Shown here piece after piece: positions 29,701-40,428 of a stretch of DNA of 64,000 nucleotides. The number at the start of each line of letters is the position of its first letter. Positions within the stretch are counted from its first letter, which is position 1. The stretch covers positions 75,598 to 139,597 of the forward strand of contig NZ_NITZ01000015.1 in NCBI RefSeq assembly GCF_002632615.1, written 5' to 3'. Origin of the DNA: Xenorhabdus miraniensis (GTDB lineage Bacteria; Pseudomonadota; Gammaproteobacteria; Enterobacterales; Enterobacteriaceae). A model generated the notes under the pieces. It was not told the origin of the DNA. It worked only from the letters and a program-made list of their open reading frames with translations, and did not search any database. The translations under genes and the position numbers were made by a program.

Positions 29701-30171
29701 TCAGCCTTTGATGGCTTTGATTACATTAATCATTTCCAATGCGGTTAAGGCAGCTTCTGCACCCTTATTACCCGCTTTAGTGCCAGCGCGTTCAATCGCC
29801 TGTTCAATATTTTCAGTCGTCAGAACACCAAATGTGACAGGAATGTCGCTGGACATTGCCACGTTGGACAAACCAGAGCTGCACTCGCCAGCAACATATT
29901 CGAAGTGGGCTGTACCGCCACGGATAACAGTACCCAAAGCGATAACCGCATCATATTTTTTGGACTCAGCCAGTGCCTTGACTGTCAACGGCAGTTCATA
30001 AGCACCCGGTACCCATACTACGGTGATATTGTCTGAAGAAACCTGACCGATGCGGTCCAGCGCATCCACGGCCCCTTCCAGCAGGCTGTCATTAATGAAG
30101 TTGTTAAAGCGGGCAATCGCAATAGCGATACGTGCTTCAGGAGCTGCAACAACACCTTTGATTACGTTCAT
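29701..30171 (-). CDS. ribH: 6,7-dimethyl-8-ribityllumazine synthase
   Basis: Penultimate riboflavin enzyme: condenses the ribitylaminopyrimidine with dihydroxybutanone phosphate. It has 156 residues, as in E. coli. Active-site blocks: [17 protein letters not shown] (about residues 54-70), [19 protein letters not shown] with the catalytic His (about 77-95), and [15 protein letters not shown]. Together with ribD it shows that the cell has the housekeeping route from GTP-derived pyrimidines, separate from the GTP cyclohydrolase II paralog at 57259. Confidence 0.97.
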   Translation of the reverse strand: MNVIKGVVAAPEARIAIAIARFNNFINDSLLEGAVDALDRIGQVSSDNITVVWVPGAYELPLTVKALAESKKYDAVIALGTVIRGGTAHFEYVAGECSSGLSNVAMSSDIPVTFGVLTTENIEQAIERAGTKAGNKGAEAALTALEMINVIKAIKG

Positions 30172-30269
30172 AGCCTTCCTTATATCTTATTCATATCCGC
30201 AGGGGCGCGGATCTTACCACATTCTTTTTCTCTGCGTCTTGATTTATGGCCATACTAAAATCAAAACAC

Positions 30270-31391
30270 CTAGAGCGGCCGCAAGCGAAGACGCACATCA
30301 GGGCCAATCTGTTTTACATCAAACAGCGTAAATTCAGGCGCATCCGATAATCTTTGCAATTCAGGAATAGCAAACAATCCACGGGCATTATTTCCCAGCA
30401 CCTTAGGCGCGATATAAAGGATCAATTCATCTACCAGCCCCAATGATAACAACGCCCCGGCCAGAGCAGGGCCGCATTCCGCCCAGACTGAATTTACCTG
30501 ACGCTTACCCAGTTGCATCAACAACAACACCAAATCAACACCATCACCATGTGCCGGCAATAAAATTTGTTCGACGTGATCAGGCCATTGCTGTTCATCT
30601 TTGTCAGTATCCAACAAGTTAGTACGTGCTAACCAACATTGCCCTGTTTGCCGGATAACTTGATGTTGTGGCGTCACGCGATTCTGGCTATCAGTAATGA
30701 TACGGATTGGCTGGCGAAGACGTTCTTGGGGATAAACCGCTTGCGTATCAGCATCCAATTCATTCCAACGGACAGTCAGTGAAGGATCATCCGCCAATAC
30801 TGTTGCACTGGAGCTCAAAATGGCGCTGCACTGCGCTCGCAATTTCTGCACATCCTGACGCGCTTCAGGTGAAGTAATCCACTTACTTTCTCCCGAGGCC
30901 AACGCAGTACGGCCATCCAATGAGGCTCCCAGTTTCAATTGCAGGTAAGGGAAACTGGTACGCATACGTTTAAGAAAACCTTTATTCAAGGATTCCGCCT
31001 GCGCCATCATCAGGCCATGCTCGACAGTGATACCCGCCTGCTGCAATTTATACAAGCCGCGTCCAGCCACTTGGGGATTGGGATCTTGCATCGCTACCAC
31101 AACACGACTTAATCCCGCAGCAATCAAAGCATCAGCACAGGGCGGTGTTTTGCCATGGTGACTGCATGGCTCAAGCGTGACATAAGCTGTAGCGCCTTTC
31201 GCTTTTTCACCTGCCATACGAAGGGCATGAACCTCTGCATGCGGTTCACCAGCTCGTAAATGAAAACCTTCCCCGACTATCTGATCATCTTTAACGATGA
31301 CACAACCTACATTTGGATTCGGAGAAGTTGTAAAACGCCCCTGTTGCGCCAATTCCAGCGCTCGGGACATATATATTTCATCGAGTGTCAT
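30270..31391 (-). CDS. ribD: Bifunctional riboflavin deaminase/reductase RibD
   Basis: Two-domain riboflavin enzyme of 373 residues. The N-terminal pyrimidine deaminase carries the zinc site HAEVHALRMAGE (about residue 50) and PCSHHGKTPPCADALI (about 74-89). The C-terminal NADPH reductase starts at about residue 147, with LKLGASLDGRTALASGESKWI. It acts on the diaminopyrimidine made by GTP cyclohydrolase II. It follows nrdR by 5 bases. Confidence 0.96.
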   Translation of the reverse strand: MTLDEIYMSRALELAQQGRFTTSPNPNVGCVIVKDDQIVGEGFHLRAGEPHAEVHALRMAGEKAKGATAYVTLEPCSHHGKTPPCADALIAAGLSRVVVAMQDPNPQVAGRGLYKLQQAGITVEHGLMMAQAESLNKGFLKRMRTSFPYLQLKLGASLDGRTALASGESKWITSPEARQDVQKLRAQCSAILSSSATVLADDPSLTVRWNELDADTQAVYPQERLRQPIRIITDSQNRVTPQHQVIRQTGQCWLARTNLLDTDKDEQQWPDHVEQILLPAHGDGVDLVLLLMQLGKRQVNSVWAECGPALAGALLSLGLVDELILYIAPKVLGNNARGLFAIPELQRLSDAPEFTLFDVKQIGPDVRLRLRPL

Positions 31392-31396
31392 GGTAT

Positions 31397-31846
31397 TTAG
31401 TCTTGTAATTTGGCTATCTCTTCGCCGAATTCACGAATATCTTCAAAGCTGCGGTAAACAGATGCAAAACGGATATACGCCACCTTGTCCAGTTTCTTCA
31501 GCGCATCCATAACAAAATTTCCAATCATCTTGGACGGAATTTCACGTTCACCGGTTGCCCGCACTTGTGATTTGATATGGCTAATCGCCGTTTCCACATC
31601 ATCAGAGCTGACAGGGCGTTTTTCAAGTGCCTTTTGCATGCCACGACGCAATTTTTCTTCGTCGAAAGGCTCCCGAATATCATCACTTTTAATGACCCGT
31701 GGCATCACCAGTTCTGCAATTTCAAATGTAGTGAAGCGTTCATGACATTCTAGGCACTGACGGCGACGGCGCACTTGTGAGCCATCCCCAACCAGACGGG
31801 AATCAATAACTTTAGTATCAACGGCTGCGCAAAATGGGCAATGCAT
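31397..31846 (-). CDS. nrdR: Transcription repressor NrdR
   Basis: Zinc-finger/ATP-cone repressor of ribonucleotide reductase genes. It has 149 residues, the standard length. The zinc ribbon is [17 protein letters not shown] with [12 protein letters not shown] (Cys3, Cys6, Cys31, Cys34). The ATP-cone domain spans about residues 49-139. It is the first gene of the nrdR-ribD-ribH-nusB run. Confidence 0.96.
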   Translation of the reverse strand: MHCPFCAAVDTKVIDSRLVGDGSQVRRRRQCLECHERFTTFEIAELVMPRVIKSDDIREPFDEEKLRRGMQKALEKRPVSSDDVETAISHIKSQVRATGEREIPSKMIGNFVMDALKKLDKVAYIRFASVYRSFEDIREFGEEIAKLQD

Positions 31847-31900
31847 ATCGTTTCCTGACAGTTAACCGAAGGAGTAACAGTGTACCTTGAAGTGATGATG

Positions 31901-31936
31901 AAAAACACCCTGTCAGTAAGTACTCACAGAGTGTTT
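31901..31936 (-). terminator. Terminator of the secDF operon
   Basis: On the minus strand AAACACTCTGT pairs with ACAGGGTGTTT (one G-U pair), followed by a T-run (complement of A 31901-31905). It lies 33 bases beyond the secF stop. Confidence 0.75.
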
Positions 31937-31968
31937 AAGCGATATCAGAGCTCGATCATGCTAAATCG

Positions 31969-32937
31969 TTAAGGAAGAATAGAAGGCTGATCCGCCCCTT
32001 CTTTCTCAACTTTCTGCTGAATCATATGCTCACGCTTCATGCCCAACTTCAGAGCCAGTGCAGAAGCAACATAGATGGAAGACACTGTACCGATAGAAAC
32101 ACCGATTAACATTGCCAGTGAGAAGCCTTTCAACATTTCACCACCGAAAATGTACAGCATCAGTACAACCAACAATGTGGTTGCAGAAGTCATGATCGTA
32201 CGGCTCAGAGTCTGAGTCAGGGAGACGTTCATGATTTCATAAGACGTACCACGGCGGATTTTACGGAAGTTCTCACGAATACGATCCGACACCACGATAC
32301 TATCGTTCAATGAATAGCCGATAACGGACATCAACGATGCGACGATAGTCAGATCAATCTCAATGTGGAACAACGACAGAACGCCCAATGTAATGATCAC
32401 GTCATGCGCAAGCGCGATAACCGCCCCTAATGCCAGACGCCATTCAAAGCGGAAACCAACATAGATCAGGATACAGATCAGGGCAACCAATAATGCCATC
32501 GCTCCGGTTTGTGCCAATTCACTTCCCACACTTGGGCCGACGAACTCCACACGCTTAACCTTGGCATCTTTATCGATATCCTGGTTAATAACCGAAATAA
32601 CCTTATTACCCAGTTCTTGCCCTGCATTCCCTTCCACTGGCGGCATACGAACCATCACATCACGGCTGCTGCCAAAATTTTGCAAAAGTGGTTCAACAAA
32701 TCCATTCTGTGTCAGGCTTGCACGCATCTTGTCAAGATCCGCAGGCTTACTCAGGTTCACCTCAATTACCGTACCACCGGTAAAATCAAGCCCCCAGTTA
32801 AACCCGCGAACACCGACTATCACGATGGAAGCGATCAATAACAGGAATGAAATCCCAAAGGCAACGTTGTCCCAGCGCATAAAGTCGATCACTTTACGCC
32901 CGTAGTTTAATTGTTCAACAGTATAATCCTGTGCCAC
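31969..32937 (-). CDS. secF: Protein translocase subunit SecF
   Basis: RND-like inner-membrane subunit that, with SecD and YajC, drives late steps of Sec export using the proton gradient. It has 322 residues from a GTG start preceded by AAGGAG at proper spacing, giving [16 protein letters not shown] like E. coli; an upstream in-frame ATG is not credible. Six helices are expected. [15 protein letters not shown] starts the periplasmic domain (about residue 45), and [20 protein letters not shown] is the SecF signature. Confidence 0.97.
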   Translation of the reverse strand: MAQDYTVEQLNYGRKVIDFMRWDNVAFGISFLLLIASIVIVGVRGFNWGLDFTGGTVIEVNLSKPADLDKMRASLTQNGFVEPLLQNFGSSRDVMVRMPPVEGNAGQELGNKVISVINQDIDKDAKVKRVEFVGPSVGSELAQTGAMALLVALICILIYVGFRFEWRLALGAVIALAHDVIITLGVLSLFHIEIDLTIVASLMSVIGYSLNDSIVVSDRIRENFRKIRRGTSYEIMNVSLTQTLSRTIMTSATTLLVVLMLYIFGGEMLKGFSLAMLIGVSIGTVSSIYVASALALKLGMKREHMIQQKVEKEGADQPSILP

Positions 32938-32947
32938 AACGTGCTCC

Positions 32948-34795
32948 TTAAATTGACAACTTATTGATACGCTTGCCACCGTACAGCAAGTTCACGATTG
33001 CACGAGTTCCTACAATAGCAGTGAACATGGAAGTCGCCACACCAATACTGGTAGTAATCGCAAAGCCCTTGATAGAGCCTGTGCCCACGGCATACAGAAT
33101 AACGGCTGTAATCAGCGTAGTCAGGTTTGCGTCGATGATACTGGAGAACGCGCCTTTATAGCCTTCGTGAATCGCTTGCTGTACCGTACGGCCATTACGC
33201 AGCTCTTCTTTGATACGTTCGTTTATCAACACGTTCGCATCCACAGCTACGGCAAGTGTCAGGACGATACCCGCAATCCCCGGCATGGTCAGCGTCGCTC
33301 CCGGCAACAGGGACATGATACCGACGATCAGCACCAGGTTAGCCAGCAGTGCACTACTCGCAATCAGACCAAACTTGCGATAATAAAGGATCATGAACAA
33401 GATAGACGCAATCAGGCCCCATAAACACGCCTCAAGACCCTGCTCGATATTCTGCAAGCCCAGAGTTGGCCCAATAGTACGCTCTTCGACAATCTGAATT
33501 GGTGCAATCAATGCACCCGCACGTAGCAACAGCGACAACTGGCGAGCTTCGGCAGGATTGCCGATGCCAGTGATACGGAAACTGTTACCCAAACGTGACT
33601 GAATGGTGGCAATGTTAATGACTTCTTCTTTCTTAACCAAGATCGCACGACCATTGGCATCTTTCTTACCGCTGTCCTTATATTCCACAAACAGCGTTGC
33701 CATCGGTTTTTGCAGATTATCTTTGGTGAAATTGGACATCGCCGTGCCACCCGCACTATCCAGAGAAATATTCACCTGCGGATAACCGTTCTCATCCGTG
33801 CTGGACGTGGAATCAGTAATATGATCGCCTGTCAGAATAACACGCTTGTACAAGACAACAGGGCTGCCATCACGGGTATATTTCAATTCTGAATCAGCCG
33901 GAATTCGGCCAGACAGTGCTGCATTCTGGTCAACATTACTATTCACCAGACGGAATTCCAATGTTGCGGTTGCACCGAGGATCTCTTTAGCGCGGGCTGT
34001 ATCCTGGATACCCGGCAGTTCAACGACGATACGATCTGCACCCTGACGCTGCACCAAAGGCTCCGCAACCCCCAATTGGTTTACGCGGTTACGCAGAATA
34101 GTAATGTTCTGCTGTACTGCATAAGAACGGGCTTCACGCAGACGTTCATCACTCATGACAACTTTCAGAGTACTGTTGGCGCCAGTAGAGAACACTAAAT
34201 CACGGTGGCGAGGTTCAAGGTAGCTTTCCGCTTTGGAACGCGCATCGTTATCACGGAAACGAACTTCAACACCGTAATTATCAATTTTGCGGATAGTAGA
34301 ATAAGCAATGCCCTGATCACGCAGTTCAGAGCGCAGGCTATCAATATTTTGTTCCTGTAACTTACTCAGTGCGGTTTCCATATCCACTTCCATCAAGAAG
34401 TGAACACCACCACGCAGGTCAAGCCCCAGTTTCATAGGCTCAGCGCTGATTGCCCTTAACCAGACAGGCGTTGCAGGCGCGAGGTTCAATGCCACGACAT
34501 ACTGTTCGCCCAATGCAGAAACCAGTGCTTCACGAGCACGGAGCTGCACATCAGTGCTGTTAAAACGAGCAAGGATAGCCCCATTTTCTAATGCAATGGA
34601 CTTGCTCTGGATTTGATCTTTTTCTAAAACATTACGGACTTGGTCCAGCGTTTTTTCACTGGCGGCGATGCCTCGCGCGCCAGTGATTTGTACAGCCGGA
34701 TCCTCACCATAAAGGTTGGGAAGTGCATAAAGCAAACCGATGAGGATCGCAGCGATCAGCATCAGATACTTCCACAAAGGATAACGGTTCAACAC
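32948..34795 (-). CDS. secD: Protein translocase subunit SecD
   Basis: Inner-membrane RND-like partner of SecF, with 615 residues (E. coli 615). One N-terminal helix is followed by a large periplasmic P1 domain (about residues 30-450), with [18 protein letters not shown] near residue 120. A five-helix C-terminal bundle follows, with [18 protein letters not shown] (about residues 518-535), which contains the proton-relay Asp. secF begins 10 bases after its stop. Confidence 0.98.
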   Translation of the reverse strand: MLNRYPLWKYLMLIAAILIGLLYALPNLYGEDPAVQITGARGIAASEKTLDQVRNVLEKDQIQSKSIALENGAILARFNSTDVQLRAREALVSALGEQYVVALNLAPATPVWLRAISAEPMKLGLDLRGGVHFLMEVDMETALSKLQEQNIDSLRSELRDQGIAYSTIRKIDNYGVEVRFRDNDARSKAESYLEPRHRDLVFSTGANSTLKVVMSDERLREARSYAVQQNITILRNRVNQLGVAEPLVQRQGADRIVVELPGIQDTARAKEILGATATLEFRLVNSNVDQNAALSGRIPADSELKYTRDGSPVVLYKRVILTGDHITDSTSSTDENGYPQVNISLDSAGGTAMSNFTKDNLQKPMATLFVEYKDSGKKDANGRAILVKKEEVINIATIQSRLGNSFRITGIGNPAEARQLSLLLRAGALIAPIQIVEERTIGPTLGLQNIEQGLEACLWGLIASILFMILYYRKFGLIASSALLANLVLIVGIMSLLPGATLTMPGIAGIVLTLAVAVDANVLINERIKEELRNGRTVQQAIHEGYKGAFSSIIDANLTTLITAVILYAVGTGSIKGFAITTSIGVATSMFTAIVGTRAIVNLLYGGKRINKLSI

Positions 34796-34823
34796 GGCAG
34801 TTCCCTTCGGGAAAATCAGAAAA

Positions 34824-35162
34824 TTAAATAGCCTTCATTGTACCTTTCGGCAAAATGGCAGCGACGAAGTCACGTTTGACAGTTATTTCAGTGGTATCAT
34901 TCAGGGCAATTACAACGTAGCCTGTTTCAGACACTTTAGAGACACGACCAACCAAACCACCAGAAGTCAGTACTTCATCTCCTTTGGAGATGGAATCCAT
35001 CAATTTTTTATGTTCTTTGGTACGTTTTTGTTGTGGACGCAGGATCATAAAATAGAAAATCAAACCGAAAACAACCAGCATGATAATCAGAGAATATGGG
35101 TTACCCTGAGCTTGTGCTGGTGCACCAGCAGCTGCCGCAGCTTCAGAAATAAAAAAACTCAT
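34824..35162 (-). CDS. yajC: Sec translocon accessory subunit YajC
   Basis: Small single-pass membrane protein associated with SecDF, with 112 residues. The hydrophobic helix [17 protein letters not shown] (about residues 24-40) is followed by the invariant [15 protein letters not shown]. The ATG giving [11 protein letters not shown] is chosen over a TTG one codon upstream; a GAGGGAAA ribosome site precedes it. secD follows after 28 bases. Confidence 0.97.
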   Translation of the reverse strand: MSFFISEAAAAAGAPAQAQGNPYSLIIMLVVFGLIFYFMILRPQQKRTKEHKKLMDSISKGDEVLTSGGLVGRVSKVSETGYVVIALNDTTEITVKRDFVAAILPKGTMKAI

Positions 35163-35182
35163 CAAATTTCCCTCATTGTTAT

Positions 35183-35266
35183 CGAAAACATGTTACCGAA
35201 AATCGTGTCATCGAAAAATATTACTTTCCGAAAATCTTACTTCTCGAAAATCGTGATTGCCGAAAA
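35183..35266 (-). repeat. Six degenerate tandem CGAAAA repeats in the tgt-yajC gap
   Basis: CGAAAA starts at 35183, 35197, 35212, 35229, 35245 and 35261, a period of 14-17 bases. Four copies extend to CGAAAATC and two to CGAAAATCGTG. On the transcribed (minus) strand they read as TTTTCG units just upstream of the yajC ribosome site. The function is unknown. Confidence 0.7.
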
Positions 35267-35334
35267 TCGACAGTGGCCCGATCAAAAACCAGCCCGATAT
35301 GCTACACATATTGAGGCTGGTTAGTCACGCCAAA

Positions 35335-36459
<1,125 letters not shown>

Positions 36460-36620
36460 TTAACCTCCAGACATCAGAAAAACAGTCTGATGCTATACAT
36501 AAAACAGCACATTCTAATTGCTAATTAAGCCACTGTATACGTTGCAGCGTTCCATTCAACCACCACAGCTAAAGGGCAGCGCCTGTCACAACGGCGCGTG
36601 CCATGCCCTGCGCACCAAAT
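36460..36620. promoter_or_regulatory. tgt upstream region between relBE and tgt
   Basis: Gene-free. Because the minus-strand terminator at 36621-36644 lies upstream of tgt, tgt-yajC-secDF must have its own promoter in this stretch. A GCGCC/GGCGC stem is present near 36580-36597, but I cannot place the promoter elements with confidence. Confidence 0.35.
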
Positions 36621-36644
36621 AAAAAAACCCAGCACGGGACTGGG
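36621..36644 (-). terminator. Terminator of the relBE pair
   Basis: On the minus strand CCCAG-TCCCGTG-CTGGG is followed by seven T (complement of A 36621-36627). It lies about 105 bases beyond the relE stop. Confidence 0.75.
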
Positions 36645-36750
36645 CTTGGATTAATTCGTAGTTGATTCGTAATTAATATTTTAGATCGTTAGTATCAGGT
36701 TTGAAGGTACAAAATCCCCGTGATGGGGTTGTTAGTTACAAGTCAACGGC

Positions 36751-37044
36751 TCATTGTTCTATGCGCTCAACGGCTGACTTGTAACTTTTTGATTTTTCAC
36801 GTTTACCAACAGCTATCACCCATATCACAATTTCTTCATCTATCACTTGGTAGACAAGGCGATATCCAGATGAGCGGAGTTTTATCTTAAAACATCCGGC
36901 TAATTCACCATGCAATCTAGCTGATTCGATATAGGGGTTATCTTGTAGCTTTTTCAGCTTCTTTTTAAACTGCTCACGGATGCTTTTATCCAGCTTTTGC
37001 CATTCCTTTAATGCACGTTCATCGAAATCTATACTAAATCTCAT
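36751..37044 (-). CDS. relE: RelE-family mRNA interferase toxin
   Basis: Toxin of a type II module; RelE cleaves mRNA in the ribosomal A site. It has 97 residues, closely matching E. coli RelE in DFDERALKEWQKLD (about residues 6-19), IKLRSSGYRLVYQV (about residues 53-66) and VIAVGKREKSKSY. The Lys/Arg residues used for mRNA cleavage lie in these blocks and look intact. Its start overlaps relB by 11 bases, the usual antitoxin-first arrangement. It appears functional rather than decayed. Confidence 0.94.
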   Translation of the reverse strand: MRFSIDFDERALKEWQKLDKSIREQFKKKLKKLQDNPYIESARLHGELAGCFKIKLRSSGYRLVYQVIDEEIVIWVIAVGKREKSKSYKSAVERIEQ

Positions 37045-37288
37045 CGAGATTTACCCGAATTCGTTTAGCGGGGTTCTTTAAGCGTTCACGTACAACTTCC
37101 AGAATGTCTTCATCCTCGTCATGTTCTGAGACCATCACGGATACTTCTGCAAACGGCAATTTTTCATTTTCTGCTACATAACGCAGAAAGAGCCGCATTG
37201 CATCGGAAGGGGAGAGATTCAATTTATCAAATGCACGGTATGCATTCTTTTTCAGTTCTTCATCCACTCTTATCTGAATTGTGCTCAT
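37034..37288 (-). CDS. relB: RelB/DinJ-family antitoxin
   Basis: Antitoxin of 84 residues. The N-terminal ribbon-helix-helix MSTIQIRVDEELKKNAYRAF with LSPSDAMRLFLRYV binds DNA as a dimer; the acidic C-terminal part (EHDEDEDILEVVRERLKNP) wraps the toxin. It is the first gene of the pair and overlaps relE. A RelB-type operator lies just upstream at 37301-37328. Confidence 0.92.
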   Translation of the reverse strand: MSTIQIRVDEELKKNAYRAFDKLNLSPSDAMRLFLRYVAENEKLPFAEVSVMVSEHDEDEDILEVVRERLKNPAKRIRVNLDEI

Positions 37289-37300
37289 AGTATCACCACA

Positions 37301-37328
37301 TGTAATTACACTTGTATTACATTGTACA
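37301..37328 (-). promoter_or_regulatory. Candidate RelB operator
   Basis: TGTAATTACACTTGTATTAC, then ATTGTACA: TGTAAT (37301-37306) mirrors ATTACA (37316-37321), with a further TGTACA. Repeated TGTAA/TTACA half-sites resemble the RelB operator of E. coli. It lies 13 bases upstream of the relB start. Confidence 0.5.
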
Positions 37329-37586
37329 TTATTTCATCTATGGCGCAATAATTTTTACTGGATACACGGTTTAGGGAGATTAATAATCTGCCCACTGACG
37401 CACTAAGGCTAGGTGAGGTGTATAGCATTTAGTGTCACGCTGCCAAAGCCTATCGCTTCAATGCCTTTGACAATAGACATTTTCACGAAGATATTGGTCA
37501 GCATTGAACGACAATCATGTCAGCCAGAAACAACATGTAACGTTATTAACTAGCTGAAATGACGATCATTCTGATTTCAAAATATT
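37329..37586. other. Gap between relBE and queA
   Basis: No gene or clear terminator seen. Together with relBE it separates queA from tgt, which adjoin in E. coli, so it probably represents inserted or remodelled DNA. Confidence 0.35.
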
Positions 37587-38687
37587 TTATTTCAATACCG
37601 CTTCTTTCGATGCCATTTCTTTCGATGCCATCATATTGCGACTGATAAACATCGCATCACCATAACTAAAAAAGCGATATTTTTCTGTCACCGCTTCTTT
37701 ATAGGCACTCATGGTATTTTTATAACCGGCGAACGCAGAAACCAGCATGATAAGCGTGGATTCTGGCAGATGGAAATTGGTAATCAATGCGTCGACAACC
37801 TGATATTCAAAACCCGGATAGATAAAGATTTGGGTATCATCAAAAAAAGGCGCAATAATCCCATTCTGGCAGGCTCTGGCAGCACTTTCCAATGAGCGGA
37901 CTGAAGTTGTTCCCACCGCGACAACTTTGTTACCACGCGCTTTACATGCCAGTACAGCATCCACGACGTTCTGTGGCACTTCCGCATATTCAGCATGCAT
38001 AACATGATTTTCGATGGTTTCCACTCGCACAGGCTGAAAAGTACCGGCGCCAACATGCAAGGTGACAAAGGCCATTTCAATGCCTTTTTCACGCAAAGCA
38101 GCCAAAAGCGGTTCATCAAAATGCAGTCCGGCAGTTGGTGCAGCCACTGCGCCCGGGCGCTCACTATAGACCGTCTGATATAACTCACGATCTGCGTCTT
38201 CATCAGGGCGGGCGATATAAGGAGGCAGTGGCATATGACCAATTTGATCCAAAATGGTCAACACATCACGATCATCATCAAAACGAATTTCAAACAATGT
38301 ATCATGACGCGCTAGCATCGTTGCTTTAATGCTTTGAGCTTCACCAAGAACATCTTCACCAAGAATAAGCTCAGCGCCTTCTTTCGGTGCCTTGGAAGCA
38401 CGAACATGAGCAAGCACTCGCTTATTATCCAGCATCCTTTCAACTAAAACTTCCAATTTTCCCCCCGTCGCTTTGCGGCCAAACAGGCGCGCAGGAATGA
38501 CGCGAGTATTATTGAAAACCAACAGATCACCGGCTTCCAGCTTATCCAGCACATCAGTAAAAACACCGTGCGTCAGCTTTCCCGTTTCACCGTCGAGGGA
38601 AAGCAGGCGACAGGCACTCCGCTGTGGCTGGGGATAGTGAGCAATCAGCTCATCTGGCAGTTCAAATGTAAAATCAGCGACACGCAT
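37587..38687 (-). CDS. queA: S-adenosylmethionine:tRNA ribosyltransferase-isomerase
   Basis: Transfers and isomerises the ribose of SAM onto preQ1-tRNA to give epoxyqueuosine. It has 366 residues from the ATG giving [11 protein letters not shown] as in E. coli; a TTG six codons upstream is rejected. Signatures: [15 protein letters not shown] (about residues 56-70), [12 protein letters not shown] and [13 protein letters not shown]. The C-terminus carries an in-frame 15-bp tandem duplication (37602-37616 and 37617-37631), giving MASKE twice just before the end. Confidence 0.96.
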   Translation of the reverse strand: MRVADFTFELPDELIAHYPQPQRSACRLLSLDGETGKLTHGVFTDVLDKLEAGDLLVFNNTRVIPARLFGRKATGGKLEVLVERMLDNKRVLAHVRASKAPKEGAELILGEDVLGEAQSIKATMLARHDTLFEIRFDDDRDVLTILDQIGHMPLPPYIARPDEDADRELYQTVYSERPGAVAAPTAGLHFDEPLLAALREKGIEMAFVTLHVGAGTFQPVRVETIENHVMHAEYAEVPQNVVDAVLACKARGNKVVAVGTTSVRSLESAARACQNGIIAPFFDDTQIFIYPGFEYQVVDALITNFHLPESTLIMLVSAFAGYKNTMSAYKEAVTEKYRFFSYGDAMFISRNMMASKEMASKEAVLK

Positions 38688-38791
38688 TTTATCTGTATCA
38701 TTCAAAAAAACAGGCGGACTAGTCTAGTGCTGCAAACGCGAGGGTGCAACAAAGAAGCATCTGGTTTAGCGATTTACGGTATACTCTCATC

Positions 38792-39379
38792 ATGAATTTT
38801 CTCGCACACCTTCATTTAGCTGCATTATCGGAAAGCTCCTTATTGGGCAATCTGATGGCAGATTTTGTCCGCGGTTCACCAGAAGGATTGTTCAATTCCG
38901 ACATTGTAGCGGGCATCCGTATGCACCGTCGGGTAGACAGCCTGACGGACAGACACCCGCTTGTCATAGAAGCACGTCACTTATTCCGTTGTGAGTATCG
39001 CCGCGTTGCCCCAATTACCCTTGATATTATCTGGGATCATTTTCTTGCCCGACATTGGGACAAACTTGAAAAAAATTATTCTTTGCCTGAATTCGCCAAC
39101 ATTGCCCGCAGCAACATAGAGCCTCATCTCGATTCAACCCCTGAAAAGTTTCAAGAACTGAACAGTTATCTCTGGTCACAAAACCTGCTCATCCGCTATG
39201 CGGATATGTCCTGCATTGCCAATGTACTGCAAAGCATGGCACGCAGACGCCCGAAATTATCAGCGCTGGCAGGGTCATATCAGGATATAGAAACCCATTA
39301 CCTTGATTTTGAAACACTATTTTTGCAATTCTATCCACAAATGATGGCATTAGCGTCAAACAAGTTCCTGCTTGAATGA
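38792..39379 (+). CDS. acpH: Acyl carrier protein phosphodiesterase
   Basis: Removes the 4-phosphopantetheine group from acyl carrier protein. It has 195 residues from the ATG giving [12 protein letters not shown], as in E. coli (193); a longer in-frame start at 38744 is not supported. [10 protein letters not shown] (about residues 20-29), [12 protein letters not shown] and [20 protein letters not shown] are family blocks with metal-binding His and Asp. Divergent from queA, as in E. coli. Confidence 0.94.
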   Translation: MNFLAHLHLAALSESSLLGNLMADFVRGSPEGLFNSDIVAGIRMHRRVDSLTDRHPLVIEARHLFRCEYRRVAPITLDIIWDHFLARHWDKLEKNYSLPEFANIARSNIEPHLDSTPEKFQELNSYLWSQNLLIRYADMSCIANVLQSMARRRPKLSALAGSYQDIETHYLDFETLFLQFYPQMMALASNKFLLE

Positions 39380-39569
39380 AAAAATTTTCCAGAGCCTTGC
39401 ACTTTTTTCAAATAGTTTTATCTTATGTAGGCCAAAGGAATTAAAAACAGGTTATCGATAGGTAAAACCTATTACAGTAATTGGTATTTTATTCTTTATT
39501 GCTATACCCTAATTCCTTATGCTGTAACCCGTTTCTACATAACACCTTTTAAAATCACAGGAGTCAATT

Positions 39570-40172
39570 ATGGTTTTAGTAACCCGCCAAGCCCCTGACT
39601 TTACAGCTGCAGCAGTTCTCGGTAACGGTGAAATCGTTGATAACTTCAATCTGAAAAAACACCTGAATGGCCGTCCTGCCGTTATTTTCTTCTGGCCAAT
39701 GGATTTCACTTTTGTTTGCCCTTCTGAGTTGATCGCTTTTGATCACCGTTATGAAGAATTCCAGAAACGCGGTGTTGAAGTTATCGGCGTTTCCTTCGAC
39801 TCTGAGTTCGTTCACAACGCATGGCGTAAAACCCCAATCAGCGAAGGTGGTATCGGCGAAGTCAAATATCCAATGGTTGCTGACATCAAACGTGACATCA
39901 TGAAAGCTTACGGCATTGAGCACCCAGAAGCTGGCGTTGCCTTGCGTGGTTCTTTCCTGATTGACAAAAATGGTGTTGTCCGTCATCAAGTTGTTAACGA
40001 TCTGCCACTGGGCCGTAACATCGACGAGATGGTACGTATGGTTGACGCTCTGCAATTCCACGAAGAACATGGCGAAGTTTGTCCTGCACAATGGGCAAAA
40101 GGTCAAGAAGGTATGGGCGCTTCACCTGAAGGCGTAGCCAAATACCTGACCAAAAATGCTGACAAACTGTAA
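39570..40172 (+). CDS. Typical 2-Cys peroxiredoxin (AhpC/TsaA)
   Basis: Thiol peroxidase of 200 residues that reduces hydrogen peroxide and organic hydroperoxides. The peroxidatic Cys50 lies in DFTFVCPSE, and the resolving cysteine is in GEVCPAQWAKG (about residue 171). The C-terminal extension GVAKYLTKNADKL is typical of the TsaA subgroup found next to acpH in Yersinia-like genomes. Strong CAGGAG ribosome site; a very strong terminator follows. Highly expressed by codon use. Confidence 0.95.
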   Translation: MVLVTRQAPDFTAAAVLGNGEIVDNFNLKKHLNGRPAVIFFWPMDFTFVCPSELIAFDHRYEEFQKRGVEVIGVSFDSEFVHNAWRKTPISEGGIGEVKYPMVADIKRDIMKAYGIEHPEAGVALRGSFLIDKNGVVRHQVVNDLPLGRNIDEMVRMVDALQFHEEHGEVCPAQWAKGQEGMGASPEGVAKYLTKNADKL

Positions 40173-40222
40173 TATTCCGCAGCATTTAGTCATTTAATAA
40201 CATAGTGTTATTACCCCTTCCA

Positions 40223-40251
40223 AACCAGCCGCTTGTCGGCTGGTTTTTTTT
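40223..40251 (+). terminator. Rho-independent terminator after the peroxiredoxin gene
   Basis: AACCAGCCG (40223-40231), 5-nt loop, CGGCTGGTT (40237-40245), then a run of T. A textbook terminator. Confidence 0.92.
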
Positions 40252-40428
40252 CTCGCAAAACAGATCTTCCTGAATCCCGCTGTCTTATCAGCTTACATTA
40301 AATTACGCACAAAAAATCGCCCTTTCCAAAATCCTGAGCTTTAGATAAGGTAACCTACATATTACTAACAAAAACATCACAAACAATTGAGTCTCTCCAC
40401 AGTAGACTCACGCTTAGGAGAACAACAC

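Noticed and set aside
35183..35266. CGAAAA array as a CRISPR
   Set aside because: Repeat unit and spacing (14-17 bp) are far too short, copies are degenerate, and no cas genes are present.
37784..38242. 152-codon frame inside queA on the same strand
   Set aside because: Out-of-frame shadow of queA; the QueA frame has full family motifs.
39576..40106. 176-codon open frame antisense to the peroxiredoxin gene
   Set aside because: Mirror of a strongly biased, highly expressed coding sequence; no independent features.
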